Shown: one piece after another, positions 45,132-53,698 of the stretch
Layout of the letters: the number at the start of each line of letters is the position of its first letter
How positions within the stretch are numbered: the first letter of the stretch is position 1
From: Roseibium sp. HPY-6
GTDB lineage: Bacteria > Pseudomonadota > Alphaproteobacteria > Rhizobiales > Stappiaceae
Reading direction: 5' to 3'
Assembly: GCF_040530035.1 (NCBI RefSeq)
Contig: NZ_JBEWCD010000001.1
Location: 1,178,001 to 1,242,000, forward strand
Length of the DNA stretch: 64,000 nucleotides
Translations under genes and position numbers: made by a program
The notes under the pieces: generated by a model
What the model was told of the DNA's origin: nothing
Database searches by the model: none
Seen by the model: only the letters and a program-made list of their open reading frames with translations

Positions 45132-46318
45132 TTCCGGTCTCCTGCATGTTTATCCAGACCATCTGAAAATGCCGCAATCCGGTCCACCGCATCCGCAAGC
45201 ACGTCGTCCGCAACCGTCAGCGACAAACGGATGAACCCGTTTGCCTGTTCCCCGAAAGACGTTCCAGGCATCACCGCAACCTGTTTGTCCTCAAGCAACC
45301 GGATCGCGAAGGTTTCACCGTCCAGGCCGCTGGCACTGACGTCGATCAGCAGGAACATACCGGCTTCCGGCATCATGGGCCGCAAGGTGTTGTGTCCGGC
45401 GAGGTGATCGAGAATGAGATCTGCGCGACGCTTGTAGCTTTCCCGCATACGCGCAGCCGTATCAAATTCCTCCGACAAGGCTTTGGCAGTCATGTCCGCG
45501 ATGAAGGGCTGCCCGCCGAACAACATGGTTTCGGAGACGGCGAGAAGACGGTTGCAGAACTCCTGCGGACCGATGGCCCAACCCGAGCGGAACCCGGGAG
45601 CCGCGTGGGATTTGGAGATCGAGGAAACGACAACCGTTCGTTCCGCAAGCTGAGGCAGGTCGAATGGCGAGGCGAAGTCGCGCTCGAAAATCAGCTGTTC
45701 ATAAACTTCGTCGCAGACGATCCACAGGTCATGACGAACACAAACCTCTCCGATTGCCGCGATTTCGTCGCGAGTGAGTGTCGCACCCGTCGGATTGTGC
45801 GGCGTGTTCAAGAGAAGAACACGGCATTCCGGTGTGACCGCGGCTTCCAGGTCTTCGGCCCTGAGGTGAAATCCGTGCTCCGGACGCAATGGCACTGGCA
45901 CCATGGATGCGCCTGTAGCGGCTATGACCCCTTCATAGGTGGCATAGAGAGGGTCGCACACAAGAACGGCGTCATCGTCTTCAACAAGGCCCAGCATGAC
46001 GGCAAAGAGCGCTGTCTGCGTTCCTGGAAAACACAGAATATTCTCTTCGGTAATACCGGGTTGCCGAAAACGGTATTTTTCGGCAAGAGCGGCAAGGACA
46101 CGCGGCTCGCCCCGACCGTTGGAGTAACGTGTGCGTCCGCCGCGCATGGCGCGATTGGCTTCTTCGAGCAACGCCTCGTCGGGTTGTATATCCGGTTCTC
46201 CGATGGTCAGCTCGATTACGGGGATCCCTTTCGACACCATCTCGCGCGCCTTCAGGTGAAGGGCCCATTTTCCCGACCCTAGGTGGGCCAAGCGGTTGGT
46301 TATCGACGCATATCGCAT
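45119..46318 (-). CDS. PLP aminotransferase, AruH-like
   Basis: 399 residues of the class I/II aminotransferase family. PLP-binding Lys is in SSISKSHAAPGFRSGWAIG; other family marks are IELTIGEPDIQPDEALLEEA, LLLNTPHNPTGATLTRDEI (the N-P-T-G substrate/PLP loop), IVCDEVYEQLIF and an ending FIRLSLTVADD. Together with the AruI-like decarboxylase it would turn arginine into 2-ketoarginine and then 4-guanidinobutanal. Start ATG at 46318 preferred over a TTG 15 bases before. It follows the TetR gene by 11 bases. Confidence 0.83.
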   Translation of the reverse strand: MRYASITNRLAHLGSGKWALHLKAREMVSKGIPVIELTIGEPDIQPDEALLEEANRAMRGGRTRYSNGRGEPRVLAALAEKYRFRQPGITEENILCFPGTQTALFAVMLGLVEDDDAVLVCDPLYATYEGVIAATGASMVPVPLRPEHGFHLRAEDLEAAVTPECRVLLLNTPHNPTGATLTRDEIAAIGEVCVRHDLWIVCDEVYEQLIFERDFASPFDLPQLAERTVVVSSISKSHAAPGFRSGWAIGPQEFCNRLLAVSETMLFGGQPFIADMTAKALSEEFDTAARMRESYKRRADLILDHLAGHNTLRPMMPEAGMFLLIDVSASGLDGETFAIRLLEDKQVAVMPGTSFGEQANGFIRLSLTVADDVLADAVDRIAAFSDGLDKHAGDRKWAS

Positions 46319-46329
46319 AGTCGTTTCTC

Positions 46330-46974
46330 TCAACTTGGTTCTTCATTGCCGGTCAGCCTGATTCCGCCCAAAAGCGCTTCGACCGACCGGATCGCAATTC
46401 CGGAAAGAGGTGTTTTTGAAAAAAGGTCACCAACGAGCGTGCCTTCAAGCCAAAGGCCGTCGATCATGCCATTGATGGCTATTGCAAGTTCCCGGCATTC
46501 AGCTGGATCCGGATCACGCCCGGCTTCGGCAAAAACATCAGCGACAAGTGTTTCCAGTGCCGTCCTGAAGGCAAGGTATCCCTCCCGGTGGATCTCCGCG
46601 AAAACGGGGTCGACCCGCACCTGACTGACGAACGCCGCCCACAGCGACAGGGTTCGGCCATCGACAACAGGGGGCGTCAGGTTGGCGATAATAAATGTAC
46701 GCAGCCGAGAACGGGCATTGCTCTGGTTTTCTTCATCCGGCGTCGCGGCATCGCGCGTCATGCCGGCTATGACTTCCTTGTAGGCAGCCCGCAGCATCTG
46801 ATCCTTGCTTGAAAAATAGTGGCGTATCAGGCCCTGCGTCACGCCCGCGCGCGCCGCAATCTCGCGCACCGTTGCGCCTTGGAGACCACGCTCGAAAATG
46901 CAATCGAGTGTAGCTGCGATGAGATCATGGCGGCGCTCGGCTTCTCCAGCCCGATGAAACGATCTGCGGCTCAT
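46330..46974 (-). CDS. TetR-family regulator (BetI-like)
   Basis: 214 residues. The N-terminal helix-turn-helix is SFHRAGEAERRHDLIAATLDCIFERGLQGATVREIAARAGVTQGLIRHYFSSKDQML, close in form to BetI-type regulators. The C-terminal domain is helical with FIIANLTPPVVDGRTLSLWAAFVSQVRVDPVF. The ATG at 46974 is preferred over an upstream start that would add 22 residues outside the family. It is the first gene of the unit that includes the aminotransferase and decarboxylase and likely governs it. Confidence 0.84.
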   Translation of the reverse strand: MSRRSFHRAGEAERRHDLIAATLDCIFERGLQGATVREIAARAGVTQGLIRHYFSSKDQMLRAAYKEVIAGMTRDAATPDEENQSNARSRLRTFIIANLTPPVVDGRTLSLWAAFVSQVRVDPVFAEIHREGYLAFRTALETLVADVFAEAGRDPDPAECRELAIAINGMIDGLWLEGTLVGDLFSKTPLSGIAIRSVEALLGGIRLTGNEEPS

Positions 46975-47255
46975 CGAGAGTCGCCCTTTCCTGCGCAATC
47001 GGCATTCCTGGAAGCCAAATACGTGCGGGACGTTGGCCACCCTGCCTCTATCGACCTGTTTTCGGGACTAGATTCGTCCGAACCACCCTGTTGCAAGTCC
47101 GCAAAGATGCACGTTGGGCTATCCTTATTATACGCTTGAATAATTACGGAGCAAGTGCAAAACTCACGCGAGTCGGCTGACCTTGCCCCGGCGAAGCCAG
47201 CCAGACGGCACTGGCGCGCTTGCCAATGGCAGCGCCGAAACCTCACTGGGCAAAC

Positions 47256-48419
47256 ATGACCGTTGTGACCACCAATTTGCTTCCCGACCTCGTCGCACTC
47301 AGGCATCACCTGCATTCGATCCCCGAAATCGGACTGTCGGAATTCAAGACCTCGGATGTCATTGCGAACGAATTGACATCGCTTGGCTACGAGGTCACCC
47401 GCGGCCTGGCAAAGACCGGTATCGTGGCCAGCCTGACCAACGGCAACGGCACAAAAAGCATCGGCATCAGGGCCGATTTCGACGCATTGCCCATTTCGGA
47501 GCAAACGGGCGCGGACTACGCCAGCACGCATCCCGGCGTTATGCATGCCTGCGGGCACGACGGCCACACCACGATCCTTCTGGGGGCGGCCCGCATGCTG
47601 GCCGAACGGCGCAACTTCGAGGGCACTGTTCATCTGATCTTCCAACCGGCTGAAGAGAATTTCGGCGGCGCAAAACTCATGATGGAAGACGGGCTCTTTA
47701 CCCGGTTCCCCTGTGATGCCGTCTTCGGACTGCACAACGAACCTTCCCTGCCCTTCGGCAATTTTGCTTTCAGGGAGGGGCAGATGATGGCGGCTGCGGA
47801 TGAGTGCAAGATAACCGTTGTCGGCCGGGGCGGACATGGCGCTGAACCGCACCTGGCCGCGGACCCGATCGTCTGCGGCGCAAGCATTATCATGGCACTC
47901 CAGACCATCATTTCCCGCAACACACACCCATCGCAGCCGGCGGTCATCACCGTTGGTACGTTCAATGGCGGCGATGCCAGCAACGTTATTCCCGAGCGCG
48001 CCGAGATGTGCCTGACCGTGCGTGCGCTTGATCCGGATGCCCGCGACGATCTTGAGGAACGCGTCAGAACGGTCGCCAAGGGCCAGGCCGCAAGTTATGG
48101 CATGCATGTGGAAGTAGACTACGAACGCTTCTATCCGCCTTTGGTCAATCCGAAAGCCGAGACGGCCTATGTCCGTGCCTTTGCGCAACGGTTTGCCGGC
48201 GCCGACAAGGTCCACGACATGCTGCACCCGATCATGGGGAGCGAGGACTTTTCCTATTTTCTGGAAGAAAGGCCTGGTTGCTACTTCCTGATGGGAACAG
48301 CCAGAGGCGAAAATGACCCGCCGCTGCATCATCCGAAGTATGATTTCAACGATGACGCATTGCCAGTCGGCGCAGCTTTCTGGACAGAGCTTGTCGAGGA
48401 TTTTCTCACACATCCTTAA
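47256..48419 (+). CDS. M20 family amidohydrolase
   Basis: 387 residues if started at 47256 (an ATG at 47226 would add ten). Metal-dependent M20 hydrolase of the hippurate/N-acyl-amino-acid type: GIRADFDALPISEQTG, VMHACGHDGHTTILLGAARML (first metal His/Asp set), LIFQPAEENFGGAKLMMEDG and HPIMGSEDFSYFLEERPGCYFLMGT. Such enzymes remove acyl groups from amino acids or related amides in the cytoplasm. It is divergent from the TetR gene and may feed the arginine-type pathway; no certain link. Confidence 0.86.
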   Translation: MTVVTTNLLPDLVALRHHLHSIPEIGLSEFKTSDVIANELTSLGYEVTRGLAKTGIVASLTNGNGTKSIGIRADFDALPISEQTGADYASTHPGVMHACGHDGHTTILLGAARMLAERRNFEGTVHLIFQPAEENFGGAKLMMEDGLFTRFPCDAVFGLHNEPSLPFGNFAFREGQMMAAADECKITVVGRGGHGAEPHLAADPIVCGASIIMALQTIISRNTHPSQPAVITVGTFNGGDASNVIPERAEMCLTVRALDPDARDDLEERVRTVAKGQAASYGMHVEVDYERFYPPLVNPKAETAYVRAFAQRFAGADKVHDMLHPIMGSEDFSYFLEERPGCYFLMGTARGENDPPLHHPKYDFNDDALPVGAAFWTELVEDFLTHP

Positions 48420-49057
48420 GCGAGCTTGGGTGTTTCTTTCAGCTCCCGGCCACGCGGCGTGCGCTCCAGCTCCAATAGGCGAAAGCCATCGCGTACACAA
48501 AATTTTCGATCGCCTGATACAGTGCAGATACAAAAATAATCCCATCAGTAAATACTATGAATTGGCATCTAAATATAAATATTATTGAAAAAGTGATAAA
48601 TATCACTAGTTAATATCGGTTCATGTTGTTGATTTGTGACGGTTATCACATAAATATTTCGAAATTATTACTTATGTGATTTCAATCACGCTTCATTTTA
48701 ACGATAATAAATCTTTAGTGACGCGCGTCACTACAATTGATACAAAAATGCCCCAAGGTCACCTTGTCGCAAGGGAATGGTGCCAGGACGCATCGTCAAG
48801 CGACGGGGGCTTAAAATACACTCACCGGATGTGATCATTCGGCACCTCCCCCTGATGAAACCAGACCAGCCGGCAAGACGGCTTTGTGAATGACTTGGCG
48901 GCGTTCATGCCGCAGCAGTTTTACGTGTGATTTGAGAATGATGCGGGCTTTACCGCACCGCATCACAGACATCGACCGGCAGACCGTAAAGATCCGCCGG
49001 AAGGGAGACGTGCGGCCTTTTTGTTAAAGGTTCGCCGCCAAATGAGGGATCTTGAAC
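48420..49057. other. 638-base intergenic region, AT-rich leader
   Basis: No gene found. The part 48530-48740 is strongly AT-rich relative to its surroundings and contains the phased dyad array (separate entry). A further odd dyad, CAAGGT-C-ACCTTG, lies at 48754-48766. The remainder to 49057 has an ordinary composition with only weak short hairpins. Most likely a complex promoter or leader for the acyltransferase-RTX unit. Confidence 0.7.
48593..48731. promoter_or_regulatory. four phased GTGA-N6-TCAC dyads (CRP/FNR-like sites)
   Basis: Perfect GTGA-N6-TCAC sites lie at 48593-48606, 48636-48649, 48676-48689 and 48718-48731. Their centres are 43, 40 and 42 bp apart, about four helical turns, so all face the same side of DNA. 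The second extends to TGTGA-N6-TCACA, the arms of the enteric CRP consensus. This strongly suggests cooperative binding of a Crp/Fnr-type dimer upstream of the acyltransferase-RTX genes; the actual protein is not known. Confidence 0.72.
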
Positions 49058-49537
49058 ATGAATCAGACAACGCAACCTGGTGCAGACACTTTGCCGGACT
49101 TCACGGTTCTGGGAGAAAGTCTCGCGCTTATGGCCCAGTGCGACCTGTACAGATCGCGCAGCATAGACGAGTTCGGCGAACTGGTTCTGCCTCCAATGCG
49201 CCTTGGCCAATTCCGCATCTGGCGCCGTCAAGGCGTCGCTGTCGCCCTGGCGACATGGGCCTATCTCGATGCAGACACGGAAAAGATGGTTCTGGAAACC
49301 GACACGCCCTTGTCGCCCGACAGCTGGGCATCGGGAAGCAGGCCCGTGGTCATGGATGTGGTCGCCCCATTCGGAGATGGGTTCGCCGCATCGAGGGACC
49401 TGGTGCGCACAGTCTTTCCCGGCATCGCCTTTAAAGCCGTGCGCCGCACGGCTGACGGCCTCCCCCGCCGGATCGTCCAATTCGCCGGCATGAACGCCGA
49501 CGGAGAGAAAGTCAGCCGCTGGTCTCGCACCTGCTGA
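49058..49537 (+). CDS. HlyC-like toxin-activating acyltransferase homologue with altered active site
   Basis: 159 residues. It lines up without gaps with HlyC-family lysine acyltransferases (PF02794) across most of its length: VLGESLALMAQCDLYRSR at residues 17-34, VLPPMRLGQFRIWRRQGVAVALATWAYLD, and VVMDVVAPFGDGF near residue 97. These enzymes fatty-acylate RTX toxins. In HlyC the catalytic pair Ser20/His23 sits in SSPLHRNW; here the same positions are Cys28 and Tyr31 (QCDLYRS), while Asp100 (HlyC Asp92) is kept. So either it is inactive or uses different chemistry. Start ATG at 49058, GAGGG upstream. The RTX-like gene follows 57 bases later. Confidence 0.78.
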   Translation: MNQTTQPGADTLPDFTVLGESLALMAQCDLYRSRSIDEFGELVLPPMRLGQFRIWRRQGVAVALATWAYLDADTEKMVLETDTPLSPDSWASGSRPVVMDVVAPFGDGFAASRDLVRTVFPGIAFKAVRRTADGLPRRIVQFAGMNADGEKVSRWSRTC

Positions 49538-49594
49538 CCAAGTTTTCGAAAAATTTCAATTTAGACAATGACTTAAGCAGAGGAAATTTGAAAA

Positions 49595-52500
49595 ATGGGT
49601 AGTTCAAAAAAGTCGATTCACCAGACCTACAAGCTCTACGGGATCAGCGTCTACAAAAACGCGGGTAGCGGCAACGACAAGCTCTATGGCTATGCCGCCA
49701 AAAACCACCTTCTCGGCGGCTCCGGCAATGACACGGTCTATGGCTACGGCGGCTGGAACAAACTCGACGGTGGCTCGGGCAACGACCTTATCAAGGCATG
49801 GGGCGCCTCCAACTATCTCTATGGCGGCTCAGGACACGACCGGATGTACGGATATGGAGCCTACAATTCCATGTCCGGCGGCTCGGGCAACGATTCCATG
49901 TACGGCTACGGCGCGAAGAACAAGATGTGGGGCGGCAGCGGCCACGACTACATGAAGGGCACCGGCGCTTACAACTATATGAGCGGCGGTGACCACAACG
50001 ACCGCATTTACGGCCATGGTGCCCGCAACGAAATGTACGGCGGCAACCACGACGACAAGCTTTACGGCTACGGCGCATCCAACAAGATGGACGGCGGTGC
50101 GCACAACGACAAGCTCTACGGCTACGGCGCGCATAACGACATGTATGGCGGCAGCGGCAACGACTACCTGGAAGGCTGGGGCGCGGTCAACAACATGCGG
50201 GGCGGCAGCGGCAACGACGTCATCAAGGGGCGCGGCGCGCTCAACAACATCTACGGCGAAAGCGGCAACGACACGATCGAGGCCATCGGCGGCGTGAATA
50301 ACGTCCATGGCGGCACCGGCGACGACAACATCAAGGGTATCGGCGGCACTAACGTCCTCAGGGGCAATGAAGGCAACGACACGATCACCGCGGTTGGCGG
50401 CGTCAACACGGTCTTCGGCGATGCGGGCGATGACACGATGATCAGCGCCGGCGGCGTCAATGTCATGTTCGGCGGGACCGGCAACGACAAGATGATTGCC
50501 AGCGCGCTTCTGGCGACCAGTCAGAGCGGCGAAGCGGGCGACGATACGATGGTCGCTGTCAGCAACGCGAACCTTCAGTGGGGCGGCGACGGCAACGACA
50601 CCATGGTCGGCATCGGCAACCTCAACATCCAGTCCGGCGGTAACGGCGACGACCTTTTGCTGGCGGCTGGTCAGACCAACGTCCAGCTCGGCCAGGATGG
50701 CAAGGACAAGATGTTCGCTGTCGGCAGCCTGAATGTTCAGGTCGGCGGTGACGATGAGGATCTGGCCGTCGCTGTCGGCAGCACCAACGTGCAGTATGGC
50801 GGCAACGATGCCGACATCCTCGTTGCCGGTGGCGGCGCAAACATCCAGATCGGCGGAACCGGCAACGACTGGCTGATCGGCGCCGGCAAGGGCAACGTCC
50901 AGTTCGGTGCCGAGCTCTGGTCAACCATCCCCGACGGCGTCGATCTTGCCGGGTTCGATCTCGACGCGGCCAAGGACAAGCTTGCCGACTACGCCAATTC
51001 GACAGGCACCGACGGCACCAATGTCATGCTGGCGGGTGGCGAGCTCAACATCCAGCTCGGCGGCGCAGAGACAGACATTGCCATCGGCGCCGGCAAAGGC
51101 AACATCCAGGCCGGCGGCGGCGGCACCGACGTCCTTCTCGGCGGCGGCAAGGGCAACCTGCAGTCCGGCGGCGACGGCACCGATCTTATGATCGGCCTAG
51201 GCCGGGTCAACGTCCAGGAAGGCGGCGGCGACACCGATGTCATGATCGCGCTGGAACGCGGCAAGGATGCCGGTGTCCAGCTGCAGTTCGGCGGCGATGC
51301 GACCGACTTCATGATCACCCGTGGGGGTGACGGCGAAGCCGACCCGTTCAAGGCCTTCATAGATCACTTCAAGGAGAAGGCTGCTGAAAAGGCGGACGAA
51401 AACAAGGACGAGCAAAGCAACGACACGGACGCGACCTCGACTGCGACCGAAAACGCTGAGACCGATGACGCCAAAAAGCAGAGCCTCACGGAGAAAATGA
51501 AGGAAAACGCACCTTCTCTGAACCTGCAGTTCGGCGGTGACGGCGGCGACCTCTTCAACACCGGCGGCGATCTCGGCTTCCAGATGGGAGAGGAAGGCAA
51601 CGACATCTTCCTCGGCGGCGGATCCTTCAACTTCTCCTTCGGCGGCACCGGCGACGACCTGATGATGATGACCGGCGAAAAGACCAATTTCGTCTTCGGT
51701 CAGGACGGCAGTGACTGGTTGATCGACACCGGTGCCTTCTCCGACCTGTTCTGGTCGGCGGTCTTTCCGCAGCTGCCGGACTTCGGATCAGGCGACAGTT
51801 CCGATGCGTCCTCCCTGCTGCCCTTCGATCTGTCGATTGGCGACACGCTGTCAGGCATCAATGACAAGGTGGACAGCGTCAAGGCGTTCCTCGATGACGT
51901 CAACCCACTGGACGACATCGCCGAAGCCGTTGGCGAGGTCGTCGACGATGCCAAGGAAGCCGTCGAAGGCATTCACGACACGATCGCCTCGCTCTTCGAC
52001 TATTCCAGCACGCAGTATTTCGGCGGGGACGGCAATGACTTCATCACCGGTGGCGAAGCGGGCGGCGACGCGGTCGGCGGCCTGGGCGACGACACCTACC
52101 TCTTCACCTTCGGCTCGACCGGCGAGATGGATGTCGACGAGGCCGGCCTCGACGCGGCACGCGAACTTGGCGATTTCGTTGGAATTGCCAGCGACAAGCT
52201 GGACGCCATCTCCGGCGGCGGCGGCGGCACGGATGTCCTGGAACTGCGCAATGCGGGTGAAATGGATGCCAGCGATCTCCGGTTCTTCGTCGAAGGCGGC
52301 AAGGACCTGGTGATTGAGGGTGATGGTGGCAGCGTCCGTATCAAGAACATGCACGAGGAAGCCACCAAGGTGGAAACCCTGCGCATCGTCGGCGAGAACG
52401 GCACGCAGGACATCGACATCGGTGCTGCCTTTGACGACGGGCTCTTCGTCTTCACCTGGGCCGACCGTTCAGGCCAGACCGGCATCGAGGCTCTCGACAA

Positions 52501-52750
52501 TTTTGAAGAGACCTTCGATGATGCGAACGCGGGTCTTATCGACTTCGATGGTTATTTCGGTGCTCTGAGCGCTCAAAGCGCAACGGAGTTGGCATTCGCA
52601 AACGCTTTTGACGGCTGGATGGACACGATTGTCGATGCCGGCTCCAGCCTGCCGCTCGTGGGCGGCACCATCGGTGCGGTGGGTGAACTGGCCGAAAGCG
52701 TCTTCGCCTTCCAGACACCTGAAGTCCCGGACGAGTTCAGCTTCCTCTGA
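49595..52750 (+). CDS. RTX-like glycine/aspartate-rich secreted protein
   Basis: 1051 residues, no classical signal peptide, acidic. Residues 23-437 are 23 tandem 18-residue units, each a calcium-type nonapeptide (GGSGNDxxY) followed by a nonapeptide G-x-G-A-x-N-x-M. Further units follow to about residue 585; then a Lys/Glu/Asp-rich helical insert (about 586-640), more units, a helical part with VDSVKAFLDDVNPLDDIAEAV, two classical motifs (GGDGNDFITGG, GGLGDDTYLF, about 810-835) and a C-terminal end PDEFSFL of the type I secretion kind. Likely exported by a T1SS encoded elsewhere and perhaps cell-surface or adhesive. No pore-forming N-domain is seen. Lys in the insert are possible acylation sites for the HlyC-like neighbour. 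Confidence 0.82.
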   Translation: MGSSKKSIHQTYKLYGISVYKNAGSGNDKLYGYAAKNHLLGGSGNDTVYGYGGWNKLDGGSGNDLIKAWGASNYLYGGSGHDRMYGYGAYNSMSGGSGNDSMYGYGAKNKMWGGSGHDYMKGTGAYNYMSGGDHNDRIYGHGARNEMYGGNHDDKLYGYGASNKMDGGAHNDKLYGYGAHNDMYGGSGNDYLEGWGAVNNMRGGSGNDVIKGRGALNNIYGESGNDTIEAIGGVNNVHGGTGDDNIKGIGGTNVLRGNEGNDTITAVGGVNTVFGDAGDDTMISAGGVNVMFGGTGNDKMIASALLATSQSGEAGDDTMVAVSNANLQWGGDGNDTMVGIGNLNIQSGGNGDDLLLAAGQTNVQLGQDGKDKMFAVGSLNVQVGGDDEDLAVAVGSTNVQYGGNDADILVAGGGANIQIGGTGNDWLIGAGKGNVQFGAELWSTIPDGVDLAGFDLDAAKDKLADYANSTGTDGTNVMLAGGELNIQLGGAETDIAIGAGKGNIQAGGGGTDVLLGGGKGNLQSGGDGTDLMIGLGRVNVQEGGGDTDVMIALERGKDAGVQLQFGGDATDFMITRGGDGEADPFKAFIDHFKEKAAEKADENKDEQSNDTDATSTATENAETDDAKKQSLTEKMKENAPSLNLQFGGDGGDLFNTGGDLGFQMGEEGNDIFLGGGSFNFSFGGTGDDLMMMTGEKTNFVFGQDGSDWLIDTGAFSDLFWSAVFPQLPDFGSGDSSDASSLLPFDLSIGDTLSGINDKVDSVKAFLDDVNPLDDIAEAVGEVVDDAKEAVEGIHDTIASLFDYSSTQYFGGDGNDFITGGEAGGDAVGGLGDDTYLFTFGSTGEMDVDEAGLDAARELGDFVGIASDKLDAISGGGGGTDVLELRNAGEMDASDLRFFVEGGKDLVIEGDGGSVRIKNMHEEATKVETLRIVGENGTQDIDIGAAFDDGLFVFTWADRSGQTGIEALDNFEETFDDANAGLIDFDGYFGALSAQSATELAFANAFDGWMDTIVDAGSSLPLVGGTIGAVGELAESVFAFQTPEVPDEFSFL
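49661..50905 (+). repeat. 23 tandem 54-bp coding repeats (18-residue RTX units)
   Basis: Within the RTX-like gene, 23 consecutive units of 18 codons (one of 19) encode the alternating pattern GGSGND-x3 plus YGxGAxN-x-M-x. Early units are rich in Tyr and keep Gly-Ala-Xaa-Asn (YGYGAKNKM); from about unit 12 the Tyr gives way to Val/Ile/Ala and the second half becomes GGVNxVF or GxxNxQ. This gradient suggests duplication followed by divergence. Confidence 0.8.
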
Positions 52751-52777
52751 TCAGGCGAAAAATCGAGCGAAAACAAC

Positions 52778-52805
52778 AAGCCACGCTGTCTATGCAGCGT
52801 GGCTT
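52778..52805. terminator. bidirectional terminator after RTX gene
   Basis: Hairpin GCCACGCTG (52780-52788) with CAGCGTGGC (52795-52803), 6-base loop, followed by TTTTCTTT on the plus strand and a T-rich stretch on the minus strand. It stands between the RTX-like gene and the convergent BASS transporter gene and can end both transcripts. Confidence 0.85.
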
Positions 52806-52813
52806 TTCTTTGT

Positions 52814-53695
52814 TCAGAGCAAGCTGTCGGCCATCTTCTGTTCGGCAGCCGTGTTCGCACGCCGGAAGATCAGCGTAACCAGCGTCGACGTGATTACGAT
52901 GAAGAGAGAATAGAGCGCACCGACCGCCATGATCGGTTGTTGTTGTTCAGCTGGAAAAGTGATCACAATAATTGCAATCGCGAGCGGCGCATTCTGGATC
53001 CCCGTTTCAAGTGCCACGGTCCGCGCGTTTCTCGGATGCAGCTTGAGCGCGCGCGCAAACAAGTAGCCGATCGCTATCCCGAAAACGCCGAGCATGATCG
53101 CAACGAAATAGGTCGACGGTGCCGTCGACAAAAGGAACTGCCAGTTCCGCGGGATCCACGAGAGCGCGATAAATGCAATGAACACGAGAGCCAGTATGGA
53201 GCCGAAGAATTCCGTCACGGCGCCTGCATTGGCGTTGAACCGCCGGAGCGTCATGCCCACCCCCACAGGGATGAGAAGTATAAGCAACGTGGCAATGATG
53301 TTTTCGCGTGGGATCGTGAGATCGAGCGCCGATGCGTAAAGAAGCAGCACAAGCGGGATCAGAACCACACCGAACACGGTGGATGACACAGTCATCAGAA
53401 CGGAAAGCGCCAAATTGCCTTTTGAAAAATACGTGAAGATATTCGAGGTGGTTCCGCCCGGCATGCAGGAGACGATCAGAAGCCCGAGCGCGATTGGGGC
53501 TGGAAGCGCAAAGGCCAGCGTCATCAGAAAGCCGATCAGCGGCATGAAACCGAATTGTGACACGATACCGATGCCGAGCCCGTAGGGCCTGCGCAGCGCG
53601 AGGTAGAAATCGCGGGGTGTCAGGGACGCCCCCATTCCAAGCATGATAACGAAGATCATTCCTGCCAGCAGGGCTTGCTCAAGAGGTCCAACCAT
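52814..53695 (-). CDS. BASS family (bile acid:sodium symporter-like) transporter
   Basis: 293 residues with about ten membrane segments. The family's conserved CMPGGTTSNIFTYFSKGNLALSVLMT is at residues 83-108 and the second ion-binding crossover LETGIQNAPLAIAI near 232. BASS proteins take up organic anions with sodium; bacterial members carry keto acids or other carboxylates, so bile acids are not implied. The gene starts 4 bases after the acyl-CoA synthetase ends, hence one operon. Confidence 0.87.
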   Translation of the reverse strand: MVGPLEQALLAGMIFVIMLGMGASLTPRDFYLALRRPYGLGIGIVSQFGFMPLIGFLMTLAFALPAPIALGLLIVSCMPGGTTSNIFTYFSKGNLALSVLMTVSSTVFGVVLIPLVLLLYASALDLTIPRENIIATLLILLIPVGVGMTLRRFNANAGAVTEFFGSILALVFIAFIALSWIPRNWQFLLSTAPSTYFVAIMLGVFGIAIGYLFARALKLHPRNARTVALETGIQNAPLAIAIIVITFPAEQQQPIMAVGALYSLFIVITSTLVTLIFRRANTAAEQKMADSLL

Positions 53696-53698
53696 GGG

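Noticed and set aside
46971..48545. Long minus-strand open frame of about 524 codons across the M20 and TetR genes
   Set aside because: It is antisense to the M20 gene, which has intact metal-binding motifs on the plus strand; the minus-strand protein resembles nothing.
49661..50905. Regular 54-bp repeats as a CRISPR-like or satellite array
   Set aside because: They are in-frame coding repeats with variable third positions and RTX-like protein content.
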